Below are positions 8,523 to 17,478 of a stretch of DNA of 64,000 bases, piece by piece (the stretch's first letter is position 1; each line of letters opens with the position of its first letter). The translations under genes and the position numbers were made by a program. The notes under the pieces were generated by a model. It was not told the DNA's origin and did not search any database. It saw only the letters and a program-made list of their open reading frames with translations. This DNA comes from PoT sp049331405 (GTDB lineage: Bacteria > Planctomycetota > Planctomycetia > Isosphaerales > Isosphaeraceae), in contig NZ_CP186276.1 in assembly GCF_049331405.1 (NCBI RefSeq), forward strand, positions 124,001 to 188,000, written 5' to 3'.

Positions 8523-9656
8523 ATGGATACGCCAATCGCGATCATCGGCGCAGGGCTCGGCGGCTTGGTACTCGCCCGGGTCCTGCACGTCCACGGCATC
8601 GCCGCGACCGTTTATGAGGCGGATGCCTCGCCGAAGGCCCGAGGGCAGGGGGGCTTGCTCGACATCCACGAACACGATGGCCAGGCCGCGCTCAGGGCGG
8701 CGGGGCTCTATGACGAGTTCCTCGGGATCATCCACGCAGGCGGCCAGGAACTGCGCGTGCTCGACAAGGACGGCAACGTCCTCTTCGCCAAGCCCGACGA
8801 CGGCAAGGGGGGGCGCCCCGAGGTCCCTCGAGGCGAGCTCCGCCGGATCCTGATCGAATCCCTCCCCCCCGACGCGATCCGCTGGGGCCGCAAGCTCGCG
8901 GGCGTGACCGCGCCCGGCGATGGCAAGCATACGCTGGCCTTCACCGACGGCTCCACAACGACGACCGGCCTCCTCGTCGGAGCCGACGGCGCCTGGTCGA
9001 GGGTCCGCCCGCTCGTCTCCGAGTCGAAGCCCACTTACGTCGGCACGTTATTCGCTGAAACATACCTGTTCGACGGCGACACCCGCAACAAGGCCAGCGC
9101 CGACGTCGTGGGCGGCGGCTCTCTGATGGCGATCTCGCCGGGCAAGTTCATCTTCGCGCACTGCGAGCCGAAGGGCGTGCTTCATACCTACGTGGAATTG
9201 AGCAAACCGAAGCAGTGGATCGACGGCATCGACACCACCGATCGCGCGAGGGCCCTGGCCCTCATCGCCGAGGAGTTCGAAGGCTGGTCCCCGGCCTTGA
9301 CGCGGCTCATCTCCCTGGGCGAGACCGACCCCGTGATCCGCCCGATCCACACGCTCCCCGTCGGCCACCGCTGGGACCACCGCCCCGGCGTGACGCTGCT
9401 CGGCGACGCCGCGCACCTGATGCCCCCGAACGGCGAAGGGGCCAACCTCGCCATGTTCGACGGCGCCCAGCTCGGCCGGGCCATCGCCGCCGCCCCCGAT
9501 GACCCCGAATCCGCAGTCCTCGCCTACGAGACCGACCTCTTCCCCCGAAGCCTCTCCGCCGCCGAGGAAGAGGCCAGGTTCTCCGAGCTCCGCCACAACT
9601 CCGACATCTCCCGGTTCGTGGTCGACTTCTTCACCGGCAACCTGCCCGTCGAATAA
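8523..9656 (+). CDS. FAD-dependent monooxygenase, TetX-like
   Basis: 377 residues, class A flavoprotein monooxygenase. The FAD-binding GAGLGG motif is at residues 9-14, a GADGAWSRVR motif at about 153-162, and the GDAAHLMPP motif at about 294-302. The segment GGLLDIHEHDGQAALRAAGL matches the spacing of the [20 protein letters not shown] block of TetX, and the overall length also fits. The start has a GA-rich Shine-Dalgarno sequence (GAGGGATCAGG) directly upstream. The subfamily includes tetracycline-inactivating enzymes, but most environmental members have unknown substrates, so resistance should not be assumed. Confidence 0.85.
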   Translation: MDTPIAIIGAGLGGLVLARVLHVHGIAATVYEADASPKARGQGGLLDIHEHDGQAALRAAGLYDEFLGIIHAGGQELRVLDKDGNVLFAKPDDGKGGRPEVPRGELRRILIESLPPDAIRWGRKLAGVTAPGDGKHTLAFTDGSTTTTGLLVGADGAWSRVRPLVSESKPTYVGTLFAETYLFDGDTRNKASADVVGGGSLMAISPGKFIFAHCEPKGVLHTYVELSKPKQWIDGIDTTDRARALALIAEEFEGWSPALTRLISLGETDPVIRPIHTLPVGHRWDHRPGVTLLGDAAHLMPPNGEGANLAMFDGAQLGRAIAAAPDDPESAVLAYETDLFPRSLSAAEEEARFSELRHNSDISRFVVDFFTGNLPVE

Positions 9657-9755
9657 CCCCCCGGGCAGACCGCCATTCGATCAGGTTGTGTTCATGCCAG
9701 GCGATGGGGAGACTTTCAATCGAAGCATAACTTCGGGGGCCGGACCGGGCGCGGA

Positions 9756-10478
9756 TTAGCCGGGGAGGACGACGTCGTGGTAGATTTCCTGGACGTCATC
9801 GCAATCGTGGAGCATGCCCAGCAATTTCTCGAACACGCCCAGATCTTCCGCGTTGAGAGACTTGCTCGCCTGCGGGAGAAATCGGATTTCCTGGATTTCG
9901 AGCTCGACGCCGGGGAACGCTTCGAGCAAGGCCGTCTTCGCCTTGTAGAACTCGGCCGGAGGGGCGAAGATCGTGATGGTACCCTCCTCGCTCTCGACCT
10001 CCTCGACGGCGACGTCCGCGGCGAACATCGCCTCGATCACCTTCTCCTCGTCGCTCCCCTGGAACGAGAGCACCGCCAGGTGGTCGAAGGACATCACGAC
10101 GGAGCCATTGGCGGACAGCTTGGACCCGGTCTTGTTGAAGCAGCTGCGGACGTCGGAGATGGTGCGCGTGCTGTTGTCGGTCAGGCAATCGACGATGAGC
10201 AGGGAGCCGCCGGGGCCGAACCCCTCATAACGGGCGGCCTGGAAGTCCTCGCCCCCCGTGCCGGCCGCCTTCTGGATCGCCTTCTCGATCACATGGCTCG
10301 CCACGTTCTCGCGCTTGGCTTTCTCGACGAGGCTGCGCAGCGTCGGATTGGCATCCGGGTCGGGCACTCCGTTCTTGGCCGCCATGTACAACTGCCTGCC
10401 GAACTTGGAGTAGAGCTTGGATTTCTGAGCGGCGGTTTTGAAGATCGACGCTTTGCGCTTCTCGAAGATCCGTCCCAT
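9756..10478 (-). CDS. YebC/PmpR-family protein, YeeN-like
   Basis: 240 residues, typical for the family. It begins MGRIFEKRKASIFKTAAQKS rather than the MAGHSKW of canonical YebC, closer to the YeeN branch. Family blocks are seen in order: KAKRENVASHVIEKAIQKA, YEGFGPGGSLLIVDCLTDN, RTISDVRSCFNKTGSKL and the C-terminal LLGMLHDCDDVQEIYHDV. YebC proteins have been described as transcriptional regulators and, in recent work, as factors that relieve ribosome stalling at proline stretches. It stands alone, with the GGDEF gene upstream in the same direction. Confidence 0.92.
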   Translation of the reverse strand: MGRIFEKRKASIFKTAAQKSKLYSKFGRQLYMAAKNGVPDPDANPTLRSLVEKAKRENVASHVIEKAIQKAAGTGGEDFQAARYEGFGPGGSLLIVDCLTDNSTRTISDVRSCFNKTGSKLSANGSVVMSFDHLAVLSFQGSDEEKVIEAMFAADVAVEEVESEEGTITIFAPPAEFYKAKTALLEAFPGVELEIQEIRFLPQASKSLNAEDLGVFEKLLGMLHDCDDVQEIYHDVVLPG

Positions 10479-10614
10479 ATGAATGAATCCTGCCTTCTCA
10501 ATTTCCCAACGGAGCCGAGCCTCGAATGGTTTCGCCCCATCATTCTAGAGAAAAAGAGCTTCGGGAACAATTCAACAGGCGCCCGTGGCCAGGCGAGCGT
10601 GGCCGGGTCCCGGG

Positions 10615-11697
10615 TCAGGCCCCGAGGCAGAGGGTGACGCGATTGCGTCCGGCCTGCTTGGAGGCGTAGAGGGCCCGGTCGGCGAGCCTGACGAGCGAGT
10701 CACAGGTCGGGGTCGAGCCCCCCGCGGCGGAGACCCCGAAGCTGGCGGTCACGCCCCGATGCGGCCAGGCGTGCCGCTCTATGGACTCTCGGATCGCCTC
10801 GGCGATGCTCATGGCCGCCTCGACCGGGGTGGAGGGGAACAGCAGGGCGAACTCCTCGCCGCCGTAGCGGGCGACGAGGTCCTGCTTCCGCACGGCCCTC
10901 GCGAGCAGGCCCGCGACCTCGCACAGGACGCGGTCCCCCGCCGTGTGGCCGAAGTCGTCGTTGTAGGCCTTGAAGCGGTCCACGTCGATCATGACGAGCG
11001 AGAGCGGCTCGAGATCGGGCCCCGATGCGTCGGATCGGCTCCGGGCGAAGCTCCGGTCGAGCTCCTCGTGGAACCGGCGCCGGTTCATCACCCCGGTCAG
11101 CTCGTCGATCGCGGCCAGCATCGTCAGCTCGGAGTTCTCGCGGGCCAGCACGTCCCTGGCGGAGCAGATCCGGCGCACGCTCTCGAGGCGGGCGGCGAGG
11201 AGGTCGGGGTCGGCGGGCCTGGCCAGGATGTCGTCGGCCCCGGCGGCGAAGGCCTCGAGGCGATCCTCGCGGCCGAGCTTCGCGGTCACGAGGATGTTGT
11301 ACGTGTCGCAGCTGCGACGATGGGCCCGGACCATCCGGAGCAGCTCCAGCCCGTCCATGTCGGGCAGGGCCCGGTCCGCGATCACGACGTGGCGAGCCTC
11401 CTTGACGATGTGCCCCCAGGCCTCCTCGCCCGACCTCGCGACGAGCACCTCGTGCCCGAGCATCGCCAGGCTGTTCTGGATCTTCCGGGCGGCCTGCGGG
11501 CGTTCGCAGACGACGAGGATCCTCACCGGCTTATCGCCCCTGCCGCCCGCATCACGGATGCCCCGCGCCTGGGACACGCGGGGCGACTCGGCCTGGCATT
11601 CCACGCGATCGACGTCGGCCTTGAACAGGCCCGCCACCGAATCGCTCGGCGTGCGATACCTCGTGGTCGGCGACATGCGAATGTTCTTGATATTCAT
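10615..11697 (-). CDS. Response-regulator-like diguanylate cyclase (REC-GGDEF)
   Basis: 360 residues from the ATG at 11697; a GTG three codons upstream (11706) is an alternative. Residue numbers here count from that GTG. A receiver-like domain spans about 60-180: D111 (VVIADRALPDMDG) is the likely phosphoacceptor and K143 is present, but the usual acidic pair after the first strand is replaced by C-E (LVVCERP). A GGDEF domain follows with an intact GGEEF at 282-286 and an RxxD inhibitory site (RKQD, 273-276) five residues before it. It should make cyclic di-GMP and be product-inhibited. The altered receiver acidic pocket may change its response to phosphorylation. Confidence 0.9.
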   Translation of the reverse strand: MNIKNIRMSPTTRYRTPSDSVAGLFKADVDRVECQAESPRVSQARGIRDAGGRGDKPVRILVVCERPQAARKIQNSLAMLGHEVLVARSGEEAWGHIVKEARHVVIADRALPDMDGLELLRMVRAHRRSCDTYNILVTAKLGREDRLEAFAAGADDILARPADPDLLAARLESVRRICSARDVLARENSELTMLAAIDELTGVMNRRRFHEELDRSFARSRSDASGPDLEPLSLVMIDVDRFKAYNDDFGHTAGDRVLCEVAGLLARAVRKQDLVARYGGEEFALLFPSTPVEAAMSIAEAIRESIERHAWPHRGVTASFGVSAAGGSTPTCDSLVRLADRALYASKQAGRNRVTLCLGA

Positions 11698-11787
11698 GTG
11701 ATTCACTGATCTTTCGGCGTCGAGACTCGCTCCGTCGCGAGCCGCGGAGGCCGCCCGGTCGTCCTGCCGGGCCGGCCCCCTGCGTCA

Positions 11788-13308
11788 TCATGCCTGCCGC
11801 GAATCCGGCGGGAGCCTTCGGATTCGCCCCCGCCGGCGCCCGGATTCCGCCGGGGGCGGCGGCGCCGGCGTGGCCGGCTCGGCACGCTCGAGGATGTAGA
11901 GATAAATCGCGTCCCCCTCCGTGGTCCTGAATTCGGTCGGCCTCGGCAACTCGGGGCCGTAGGCGTAGCAGAGGAACAGCCTGTCCCCTTCCAGCCGATA
12001 GATCCCCTTGAGCGTCCCGTGCCCGAGACGCTTCGCCGAGAGGTCGACCCGCTTGGGTTCGCGGCCGGGGTCCACCTGCAATTGATACTCCGAAGTCCTT
12101 CGGTTGGGACGGTGCCACCGATCCTTTTCGATCGAATTCAGGAGGCCCTTCACCTCGGTCTCGACCTTCCCCGAGTACTCGTGGTGGACGACCCGCCACG
12201 CCCCCTGCATCCTCGCGATCTCCGCGGCCGCGGCCGTCGACGCCTCGAGGTCCACCGGCCGGGCGCCGACGTCGAGGGGCATACCGGCTCCCGGCAGGCA
12301 GACGACCGCCCCGGCCGCGAACGCAGCCCACGGCCCCCGGCGGCTCGGCCGTCCCCCGCCCTTAGCGGACCGCATGATCGACTCGAGCCGGGTCGCGGTG
12401 ACCTCCATCGCGCGGACGCCCGGGAAGGAGATCGGCGATCGGAGCCGCCCCTTCTGCTCGAGGACCCGCAGCAAGGTCCTCGCATAAAGCCCCGGCGTGC
12501 AGCCGACCCGAGAGACCACGTCCTCGTCGCAGCAACGCTCGCGGGCCCGGCTCGCCTCGCGATTCGCCCACCAGAGCAGGGGGTTGAACCACCAGACGAG
12601 CATCGAGGCGAGCTGGAGCTTTCCGGCCAGGACATCCCCCCGCCTGATGTGGATCAGCTCGTGCGCGAGGATCAGCTCCACCTCCTCGGGCCTGGCCTCC
12701 CCGAGCACGGGCACCGGCAGCAAGATCGAGGGACGCAGCGAGCCGAACACCGCCGGCCCGATCGGCCTTGAGGTCGTGATCAGGCGGACGTCGCCCCGGA
12801 TGCCCAGCTTCGCCACCAGATCCCTCAGCATCGCGGCGTGGGAATCGTCGGTGGGGACGCTCGACCTGAGCAGGACCTTCAAGCACGACCAGTAGCTGAC
12901 CGCCACGTAGGCCGAACCGATCATGGTCCCGATGGGCCAGGCCGCGAGCAGCCAGCCGACCCGGGCCCGTGCCCCCGGCTCCGGCCCGGCGGCCCCAACC
13001 TGGGACTCGCGTTCGGCCGGGTTCTCGTCCGCGTCGATCCCGGGGCTCGAGGCCCACGACGGCCTGGCGTCGGCGTCCCGCAAGGTCGAGGTCCGGCTCG
13101 CCTGGATCCAGCTGAACGGGCTCGTGGGGCTGCTCAGGATCGGGGGCGTCACCGACTTGACGACGACGAGCATCCAGAGGGCGTAGGCCATCGCGGGGCG
13201 GTCGCGGCAGAAGGCCCCGGCCAGGGCCCCGACCGCGAGGGCCACGATGGCGACCTGCCAGATCTGCCCCCAGGCCAGGCGGGCCAGGACGTCGACGTCG
13301 ACGTTCAT
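11788..13308 (-). CDS. BlaR1/MecR1-type M56 membrane metallopeptidase with TIGR03067-like C-terminus
   Basis: 506 residues. N-terminal transmembrane helices (about 10-35 and 42-60) and a further helix (about 125-145) surround an M56 peptidase domain with the zinc motif HELIH at about 216-220, followed by the ERCCDEDVVSR segment expected to supply the third ligand. A helix near 330-345 precedes a C-terminal domain (about 365-480) beginning RMQGAWRVV and containing KGIYRLEGDRLFLCYA, resembling the planctomycete TIGR03067 lipocalin-like domain. No penicillin-binding sensor domain is present, so the sensed signal is unlikely to be a beta-lactam. Its start overlaps the BlaI stop (ATGA). Confidence 0.88.
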   Translation of the reverse strand: MNVDVDVLARLAWGQIWQVAIVALAVGALAGAFCRDRPAMAYALWMLVVVKSVTPPILSSPTSPFSWIQASRTSTLRDADARPSWASSPGIDADENPAERESQVGAAGPEPGARARVGWLLAAWPIGTMIGSAYVAVSYWSCLKVLLRSSVPTDDSHAAMLRDLVAKLGIRGDVRLITTSRPIGPAVFGSLRPSILLPVPVLGEARPEEVELILAHELIHIRRGDVLAGKLQLASMLVWWFNPLLWWANREASRARERCCDEDVVSRVGCTPGLYARTLLRVLEQKGRLRSPISFPGVRAMEVTATRLESIMRSAKGGGRPSRRGPWAAFAAGAVVCLPGAGMPLDVGARPVDLEASTAAAAEIARMQGAWRVVHHEYSGKVETEVKGLLNSIEKDRWHRPNRRTSEYQLQVDPGREPKRVDLSAKRLGHGTLKGIYRLEGDRLFLCYAYGPELPRPTEFRTTEGDAIYLYILERAEPATPAPPPPAESGRRRGRIRRLPPDSRQA

Positions 13309-13688
13309 TTCGATTCATCCTCGAGTCGATCCAGCATCCGACGAAGCTCGCGGATCTCCGATTCGGACAGGCCGCGGTCGTTCACCAGGTGATGGAAGAG
13401 CGGGAGCACCTGCCCGTCGAACAGCCGCTCGAGCAGGTCGTCCATCATCGCGCCGATCACCTGGCCGGAGCGGACCGCCGGCTTATATACGTTGCTGCGG
13501 CCCTCGCGGTGCGTCTCGAGATAGCCCTTCGCCTCGAGCCGGCGCAGATAGGTCTGCACCGTCTTGAAGTCGAGCCCGCGATCCCGGGGCAGGGCATCAA
13601 CAACCTGGCGCACCGTCGCGCCGCCCAGCTCCCAGACGATCCGGGCGATCTCGAGTTCCGACCTGGGCGGTCCAGACCTCTTGAACAT
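13305..13688 (-). CDS. BlaI/MecI/CopY-family repressor
   Basis: 127 residues from the ATG at 13688 (MFKRSGPPRSELEIARIVWE). Winged-helix N-terminus: ATVRQVVDALPRDRGLDFKTVQTYLRRLEAKGYL, the family recognition segment, then the wing with GRSNVYKPAV. The C-terminal helices (LLERLFDGQVLPLFHHLV, then SESEIRELRRMLDRLE) form the dimerisation part and contain the peptidase-cleaved region in homologues. It is translationally coupled to the downstream M56 peptidase. Two operator-like boxes lie 18-54 bases upstream, so the pair is very likely autoregulated. Confidence 0.93.
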   Translation of the reverse strand: MFKRSGPPRSELEIARIVWELGGATVRQVVDALPRDRGLDFKTVQTYLRRLEAKGYLETHREGRSNVYKPAVRSGQVIGAMMDDLLERLFDGQVLPLFHHLVNDRGLSESEIRELRRMLDRLEDESK

Positions 13689-13702
13689 CCCGCGTATCCT
13701 CT

Positions 13703-13742
13703 GCGTACATTTGTAAGCCAATGTAGCGTACATTTGTAAGCC
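13703..13742. promoter_or_regulatory. Two BlaI-type operator boxes
   Basis: A 17-bp direct repeat (GCGTACATTTGTAAGCC) occurs at 13703-13719 and 13726-13742, 23 bases apart. Each copy contains TACATTTGTA, a near-palindrome that matches the TACA/TGTA half-sites of BlaI/MecI/CopY operators. The position directly upstream of the blaI-like start fits autorepression, and two turns of helix between copies would place two dimers on one face. Confidence 0.8.
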
Positions 13743-13909
13743 GTCAAACGAAAAACGGAAAAAAGTGCGACATTGCCGGATCGCGGGGCCGGATCGTCTC
13801 GGTCGTGAAAACCCTGGCAATCCCGGGGAAGCACGCGCCGGGTCGCGAGAGGTCCTCGCTATAACAAATATCTCCGAGGCCGGGAACCGCAACTGGGGGA
13901 TGTCGGGAT

Positions 13910-14302
13910 ATGGAGATCGTGGACTATTACCTGGAGAGGGCGAGGGCCGGTGACGTCGAGAACGCCTTCCATCGCCTCCGCGCACTCCCCCACGACGCCC
14001 TCCCGGCCATGCAGTCGGCCTTCGCCAACGAGGCCGACCCCGAGATCCGCGAGCTGATCCTCCAGGCGATCGGGCAGCACCGCCAACCCTCGACGATCCC
14101 CTTCTTCGCCGGCGCCCTCCGGGACACCGACCCTCGCGTCTGGAAGGAGGCCCTCGACGGCCTCGTCACGCTCGCCTCCTCGGAAGCGCTCCTGTCGCTC
14201 AAGTCGGCCCGCGACCGAGAGCCCGACCCGGAGATCCGCGCCTGGATCGAGGAGGCGATCGAGCAGACCAAGGAAGCGCTCGCCCGCCGGGCCGGGCCTT
14301 GA
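13910..14302 (+). CDS. Small HEAT-repeat protein
   Basis: 130 residues, almost entirely alpha-helical repeats. Three to four HEAT-type units can be followed: HDALPAMQSAFANEADPEIRE, QPSTIPFFAGALRDTDPRVWKE, then EALLSLKSARDREPDPEIRAW. Each repeat has the D-P-x-(I/V)-R/W signature at its turn. No signal or membrane segment. HEAT repeats usually mediate protein binding; no partner can be named. It is transcribed away from the BlaI operon. Confidence 0.75.
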   Translation: MEIVDYYLERARAGDVENAFHRLRALPHDALPAMQSAFANEADPEIRELILQAIGQHRQPSTIPFFAGALRDTDPRVWKEALDGLVTLASSEALLSLKSARDREPDPEIRAWIEEAIEQTKEALARRAGP

Positions 14303-14436
14303 GCCGATAAGCCGCCACGCCAAATCGCACCGCCCTCGAACCCGGCCCAATCCGCCGAATCGGCCGCATATCTCAACCGATATATCCGTGCACGGGATCG
14401 CCTCTTGTAGAGACGACCCCGCAGTCGGCGCCGCGA

Positions 14437-14841
14437 TCAGCGCGGTAGCGTGCCGAGGAAGGCCAGGGTCCACGCGGCGGTCCGGATCCAGTTCGCCTCG
14501 AGGAGGCGTCGCAGCACGGCCTCGTCCTGGCCGGAATCGCGGAGCCCGTCATGGGCCGGGACGGCCAGGGCGAAGGTGGCGACCCACGCCACAGCGACCA
14601 TGCCGGCGGAGAGGCCGTGCCAGAGGGTCGGCCTCGAGACCAGGAGCCAGCCCGTCGCGGCGAGCTGGGCGAACATCAGCGGGACGACGATCCGGGAGAT
14701 GGCCCGGGTGTACCCGGCATGCCAGCGGGCGAACCGGTCGGCCGCGATGTCCGCGAACGCGGGGTAGATGATCAACTGCACCATCCAGATCAGCACGACC
14801 AGCCCGAAGGATAGGGTGCGGTTCGCCTCCTCCACGCTCAT
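14437..14841 (-). CDS. Small integral membrane protein, unknown function
   Basis: 134 residues from the ATG at 14841 (MSVEEANRTLSFG). Four hydrophobic helices are visible: LSFGLVVLIWMVQLIIYPAF, IVVPLMFAQLAATGWLLV, LSAGMVAVAWVATFALAV and IRTAAWTLAFLG. Between helices 1 and 2 lies a conserved-looking RFARWHAGYTRAIS, and a PAHDGL segment follows helix 3. This topology resembles small four-helix DUF families in planctomycetes, but I cannot name one with certainty. Confidence 0.65.
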   Translation of the reverse strand: MSVEEANRTLSFGLVVLIWMVQLIIYPAFADIAADRFARWHAGYTRAISRIVVPLMFAQLAATGWLLVSRPTLWHGLSAGMVAVAWVATFALAVPAHDGLRDSGQDEAVLRRLLEANWIRTAAWTLAFLGTLPR

Positions 14842-14993
14842 CAACTCGCGTCTCCGGTCGAAGACAGGGCGTTTTGCTCGAGTGCCGCCCGGGCCAGAAT
14901 GGCAAGGACCAGCCCGAACCTCACGCAGGGCGGGTCCCCTTCATTATAGTCATCCGGGCGAGAGGGTCGGAGGCCCAGGGGGAGCGATCATCC

Positions 14994-15215
14994 TTGGACA
15001 GGTCGGCGCGAAAAGAGCACTGGGAGGAGGTCTACGCCAGCAAGCCGGAGACGGGGGTGAGCTGGCATCAGGAGGAGCCTCGGCTCTCGCTCGAGCTGAT
15101 TCGACCCGTCGCGCCTGCCGGGGTGGGGGCGGATCATCGATGTGGGGGAGGGGCCTCGACGCTGGTCGACCGGCTACTCGTGCGGGAGGCCCGGGAGACG
15201 CACACGCCACCCTGA
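14994..15215 (+). pseudogene. Truncated class I SAM methyltransferase remnant
   Basis: A TTG codon at 14994 behind a GGGGAG sequence opens a frame reading RKEHWEEVYASKPETGVSWHQ and then PRLSLELIRPVAPAG, the N-terminus of a widespread class I methyltransferase family. The SAM-binding motif is broken: RIIDVG is found in another frame, and the original frame returns at GGGASTLVDRLL, consistent with two compensating single-base indels. The frame then ends at 15215 without the rest of the Rossmann fold. It is therefore probably non-functional. The following bases to 15387 hold no supported gene. Confidence 0.7.
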
Positions 15216-15387
15216 AGTTCTTCGCAAACCTTCTTCTGCGGCGTCTATTGCCGGATCTGAAACGGATCGGGGCGTGGGCGGGGCGGGAGGATTCTCTGGC
15301 GGGAGGTCAGGCCCTGGCCGAGAGGGGGGCTCGGCCAGGCTGATCGAGTCGACGGCGAGCGAGAAAGGGCCTTTGAGCGGAGGGGGC

Positions 15388-16296
15388 TCAGTCCTTCTTG
15401 GCGAGCTTGTAGAGGGCGACGCCCTCGGCGGTCGAGCGGAACTCGTAGACGCCGGGCGAGACGTTGTAGCGGCGCTGGCCGAGCGAGCCGCCGGCGTCGT
15501 AGGCGATCTTCGAGCCGGGGGCCACGGAGAGCTCCTGCTTCGAGCCGGCCGGGGCCTCATGGGCGACGCCGTCGATGTCAAACGCGACCGCGTCGCCGGC
15601 GGGCCCGGAGTTGATGATCGTGACCGGCATCAACGGGGAGGCGGTCGTCGGGGGCGCGGGCGGGGGGGTGGTCGGCGGGGGGGGCGGCGGTTGAATGTCC
15701 GGCGGGAGATTGTCCGCAGGCGGGGTCGGCCCCGCCGGAATGCCGATGGGAGGGGCCATCGTCGGAGGAAGGTCCGCCGGCGGGGGGATCACCACGGGGG
15801 GCGGGAACGGCCCCGACGGGGTGATCATCTGCCGAGGGGCCCACGGAGTCGGCTGGCCGATCGTGCTGCCGGGCTGGTAGTACTGCGCGAGGACGGCGCA
15901 CGTGATCGGGTCGAGATCGACCGAGCGCGGGGCAGGGCCGGGGCAGTCATACAGGTTCTTCTGGATCAACCATTCGTTGACCAGGATGCGATATCGGTTC
16001 TTCTCGATCCGGAAGGCATCGCGCTCGGCGGCAGCACCGTCGCCGCGCTGGGCGTCGACGTTGAGCTTTTCCTGCAGCCTCTCGATGCGATGTGCGGCCT
16101 TATCCGCGGTCTTCCGCTCGATGAACGCCCCGTTGATGATGACATTATAGAGCCCGCCCGGGTCCCGATTAGGATGCGGGTCGAGGTAGTGGTCCGGCCC
16201 CATCCAGCGATACTGCGCGTGGACGAAATTCGGCGAGAGCAGGGCGATCGCGGCGACCGTGCCGACGATCCAGCCTTGGCGTTGAAGCGTGGACAT
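15388..16296 (-). CDS. Secreted proline-rich protein, unknown function
   Basis: 302 residues from the ATG at 16296, which has a strong GGAGGAAGAG sequence directly upstream. A signal peptide (GWIVGTVAAIALLSPNFVHA) is followed by a region with tyrosine-rich and charged segments (about 30-130). A long proline-rich linker (about 165-225, with an uninterrupted PPPPPP run) connects to a small beta-rich C-terminal domain (about 226-300: VTIINSGPAGDAVAFDIDG, then GVYEFRSTAEGVALYKLAK). The C-terminal domain probably sits at the surface. I do not recognise the family. Confidence 0.7.
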   Translation of the reverse strand: MSTLQRQGWIVGTVAAIALLSPNFVHAQYRWMGPDHYLDPHPNRDPGGLYNVIINGAFIERKTADKAAHRIERLQEKLNVDAQRGDGAAAERDAFRIEKNRYRILVNEWLIQKNLYDCPGPAPRSVDLDPITCAVLAQYYQPGSTIGQPTPWAPRQMITPSGPFPPPVVIPPPADLPPTMAPPIGIPAGPTPPADNLPPDIQPPPPPPTTPPPAPPTTASPLMPVTIINSGPAGDAVAFDIDGVAHEAPAGSKQELSVAPGSKIAYDAGGSLGQRRYNVSPGVYEFRSTAEGVALYKLAKKD

Positions 16297-16917
16297 CTCT
16301 TCCTCCACCATCCAATCCGTGAAAGTTCCCCCATGGGAGTCTACCTCGCGGATCCGGCGGCTCGCGGCCTCGAGGCGCGATTTCGCCGCCGCGACGCCGC
16401 AAAATCTCGATAACGCGACGATTCCGGCGTGGATGGGCCGAATTTGCCGGGGGGACGCGACGAATCGGATTTGCCGAAGGAATGTGAGAGAAGGAATCAT
16501 CCTCCGATATCATCATTTCAAAGCGACGAGCACTCCCCGATCGCAAAAGCCCGCGTGATCGCCACCTCCGCCCTATTCGCGCAAACTCGCCGGCTCGACG
16601 TTGGCGCGAGCTCCCGGCGATAGCGATGCGGACAAAAAGGAGGATTGCGTCGGACGCGAGGCTCATGCCGAAAGAACCGGATCGCCCCGAACGAGCCAAT
16701 CAATTATTCGTTACTTCAAATCTCGATGATACAGATATCAACGAACAACACCTGGCTTCATTCCTCCTTGACCGCCGCCGAAGTCCCGAGCAGAATGGCC
16801 GGCCTCGGAGTTTCGTGGACCGTCAATGACGCGCCCCCCCCGCATCGGACGGCCTCGCCCTTCTCAAATCCGAAGCCGGACGCGGCCAGGCCGCGAGGCG
16901 GAGGGGAGGGCGACGGC
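16297..16917. other. Intergenic region between divergent genes
   Basis: About 620 bases between the secreted proline-rich gene (leftward) and the DUF1569 gene (rightward), expected to hold both promoters. Several short open frames run through it, but none has a plausible Shine-Dalgarno sequence and coding-like composition together. I see no RNA gene. Confidence 0.35.
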
Positions 16918-17457
16918 ATGAACCCGGGGAGGGGTTGGGACAGGGAAAGGATCGGGATCGTGGGAGAGACACCCTCGCGCCGAGAGCTGGACTTCCGCGA
17001 GTTCGACGCGGTGCTGCACGACGTCGATTCGCTGGCGGCCGGCGGTTACGATCGCGTCGGCAACTGGGACCTCGCCCAGACCTGCAAGCACCTGGCGGAC
17101 TGGATGCGTTACCCGCTCGACGGCTTCCCGCCGGCCCCGCTGCCGATCCGCCTCATGCTCGCGCTGGTTCGGAACACGGTTGCGCCTCGGATGTTCCGGA
17201 AAGTCCTCGAGCAGAGGACCATGCCCGGCGGGAGCCCGACGCTCCCCGCGTCCGTCCCCCCGCCGGGGATCGATGAGTCGGCGGCGATCGCGGAGTTGCG
17301 CCAGGCCATCGCCCGGTTCCGCAACCACGAGGGGCCGTTCCACCCCTCGCCGCTCCTCGGCGAGCTGGACGCCGAGACCTCGAAGCAGGCGCAACTGATC
17401 CACTGCGCCCACCACCTGAGCTTCCTCCTGCCCAGGGCTCGCCGGGCCGTCAGCTAG
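16918..17457 (+). CDS. DUF1569 domain protein
   Basis: 179 residues from the ATG at 16918, which has a GAGGGGAGGG Shine-Dalgarno sequence; the longer frame upstream is non-coding-like. Family blocks: SRRELDFREFDAVLHDVDSL, GNWDLAQTCKHLADWMRY, and the C-terminal LDAETSKQAQLIHCAHHLSF. DUF1569 proteins belong to the DinB-like four-helix superfamily, with metal-binding histidines in the last two blocks. No enzymatic role is established. The gene converges on the lipoprotein gene. Confidence 0.82.
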   Translation: MNPGRGWDRERIGIVGETPSRRELDFREFDAVLHDVDSLAAGGYDRVGNWDLAQTCKHLADWMRYPLDGFPPAPLPIRLMLALVRNTVAPRMFRKVLEQRTMPGGSPTLPASVPPPGIDESAAIAELRQAIARFRNHEGPFHPSPLLGELDAETSKQAQLIHCAHHLSFLLPRARRAVS

Positions 17458-17478
17458 GCGATGATCGTCGGCGTCGGC

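Noticed and set aside
8256..8930. 224-residue leftward frame over the start of the TetX-like gene
   Set aside because: It overlaps the divergent promoter region and the 5' end of a recognised flavoprotein gene and has no known motif.
8523..9656. Calling the TetX-like monooxygenase a tetracycline-resistance gene
   Set aside because: The family match is clear, but substrate residues cannot be judged by eye and many environmental relatives do not act on tetracycline.
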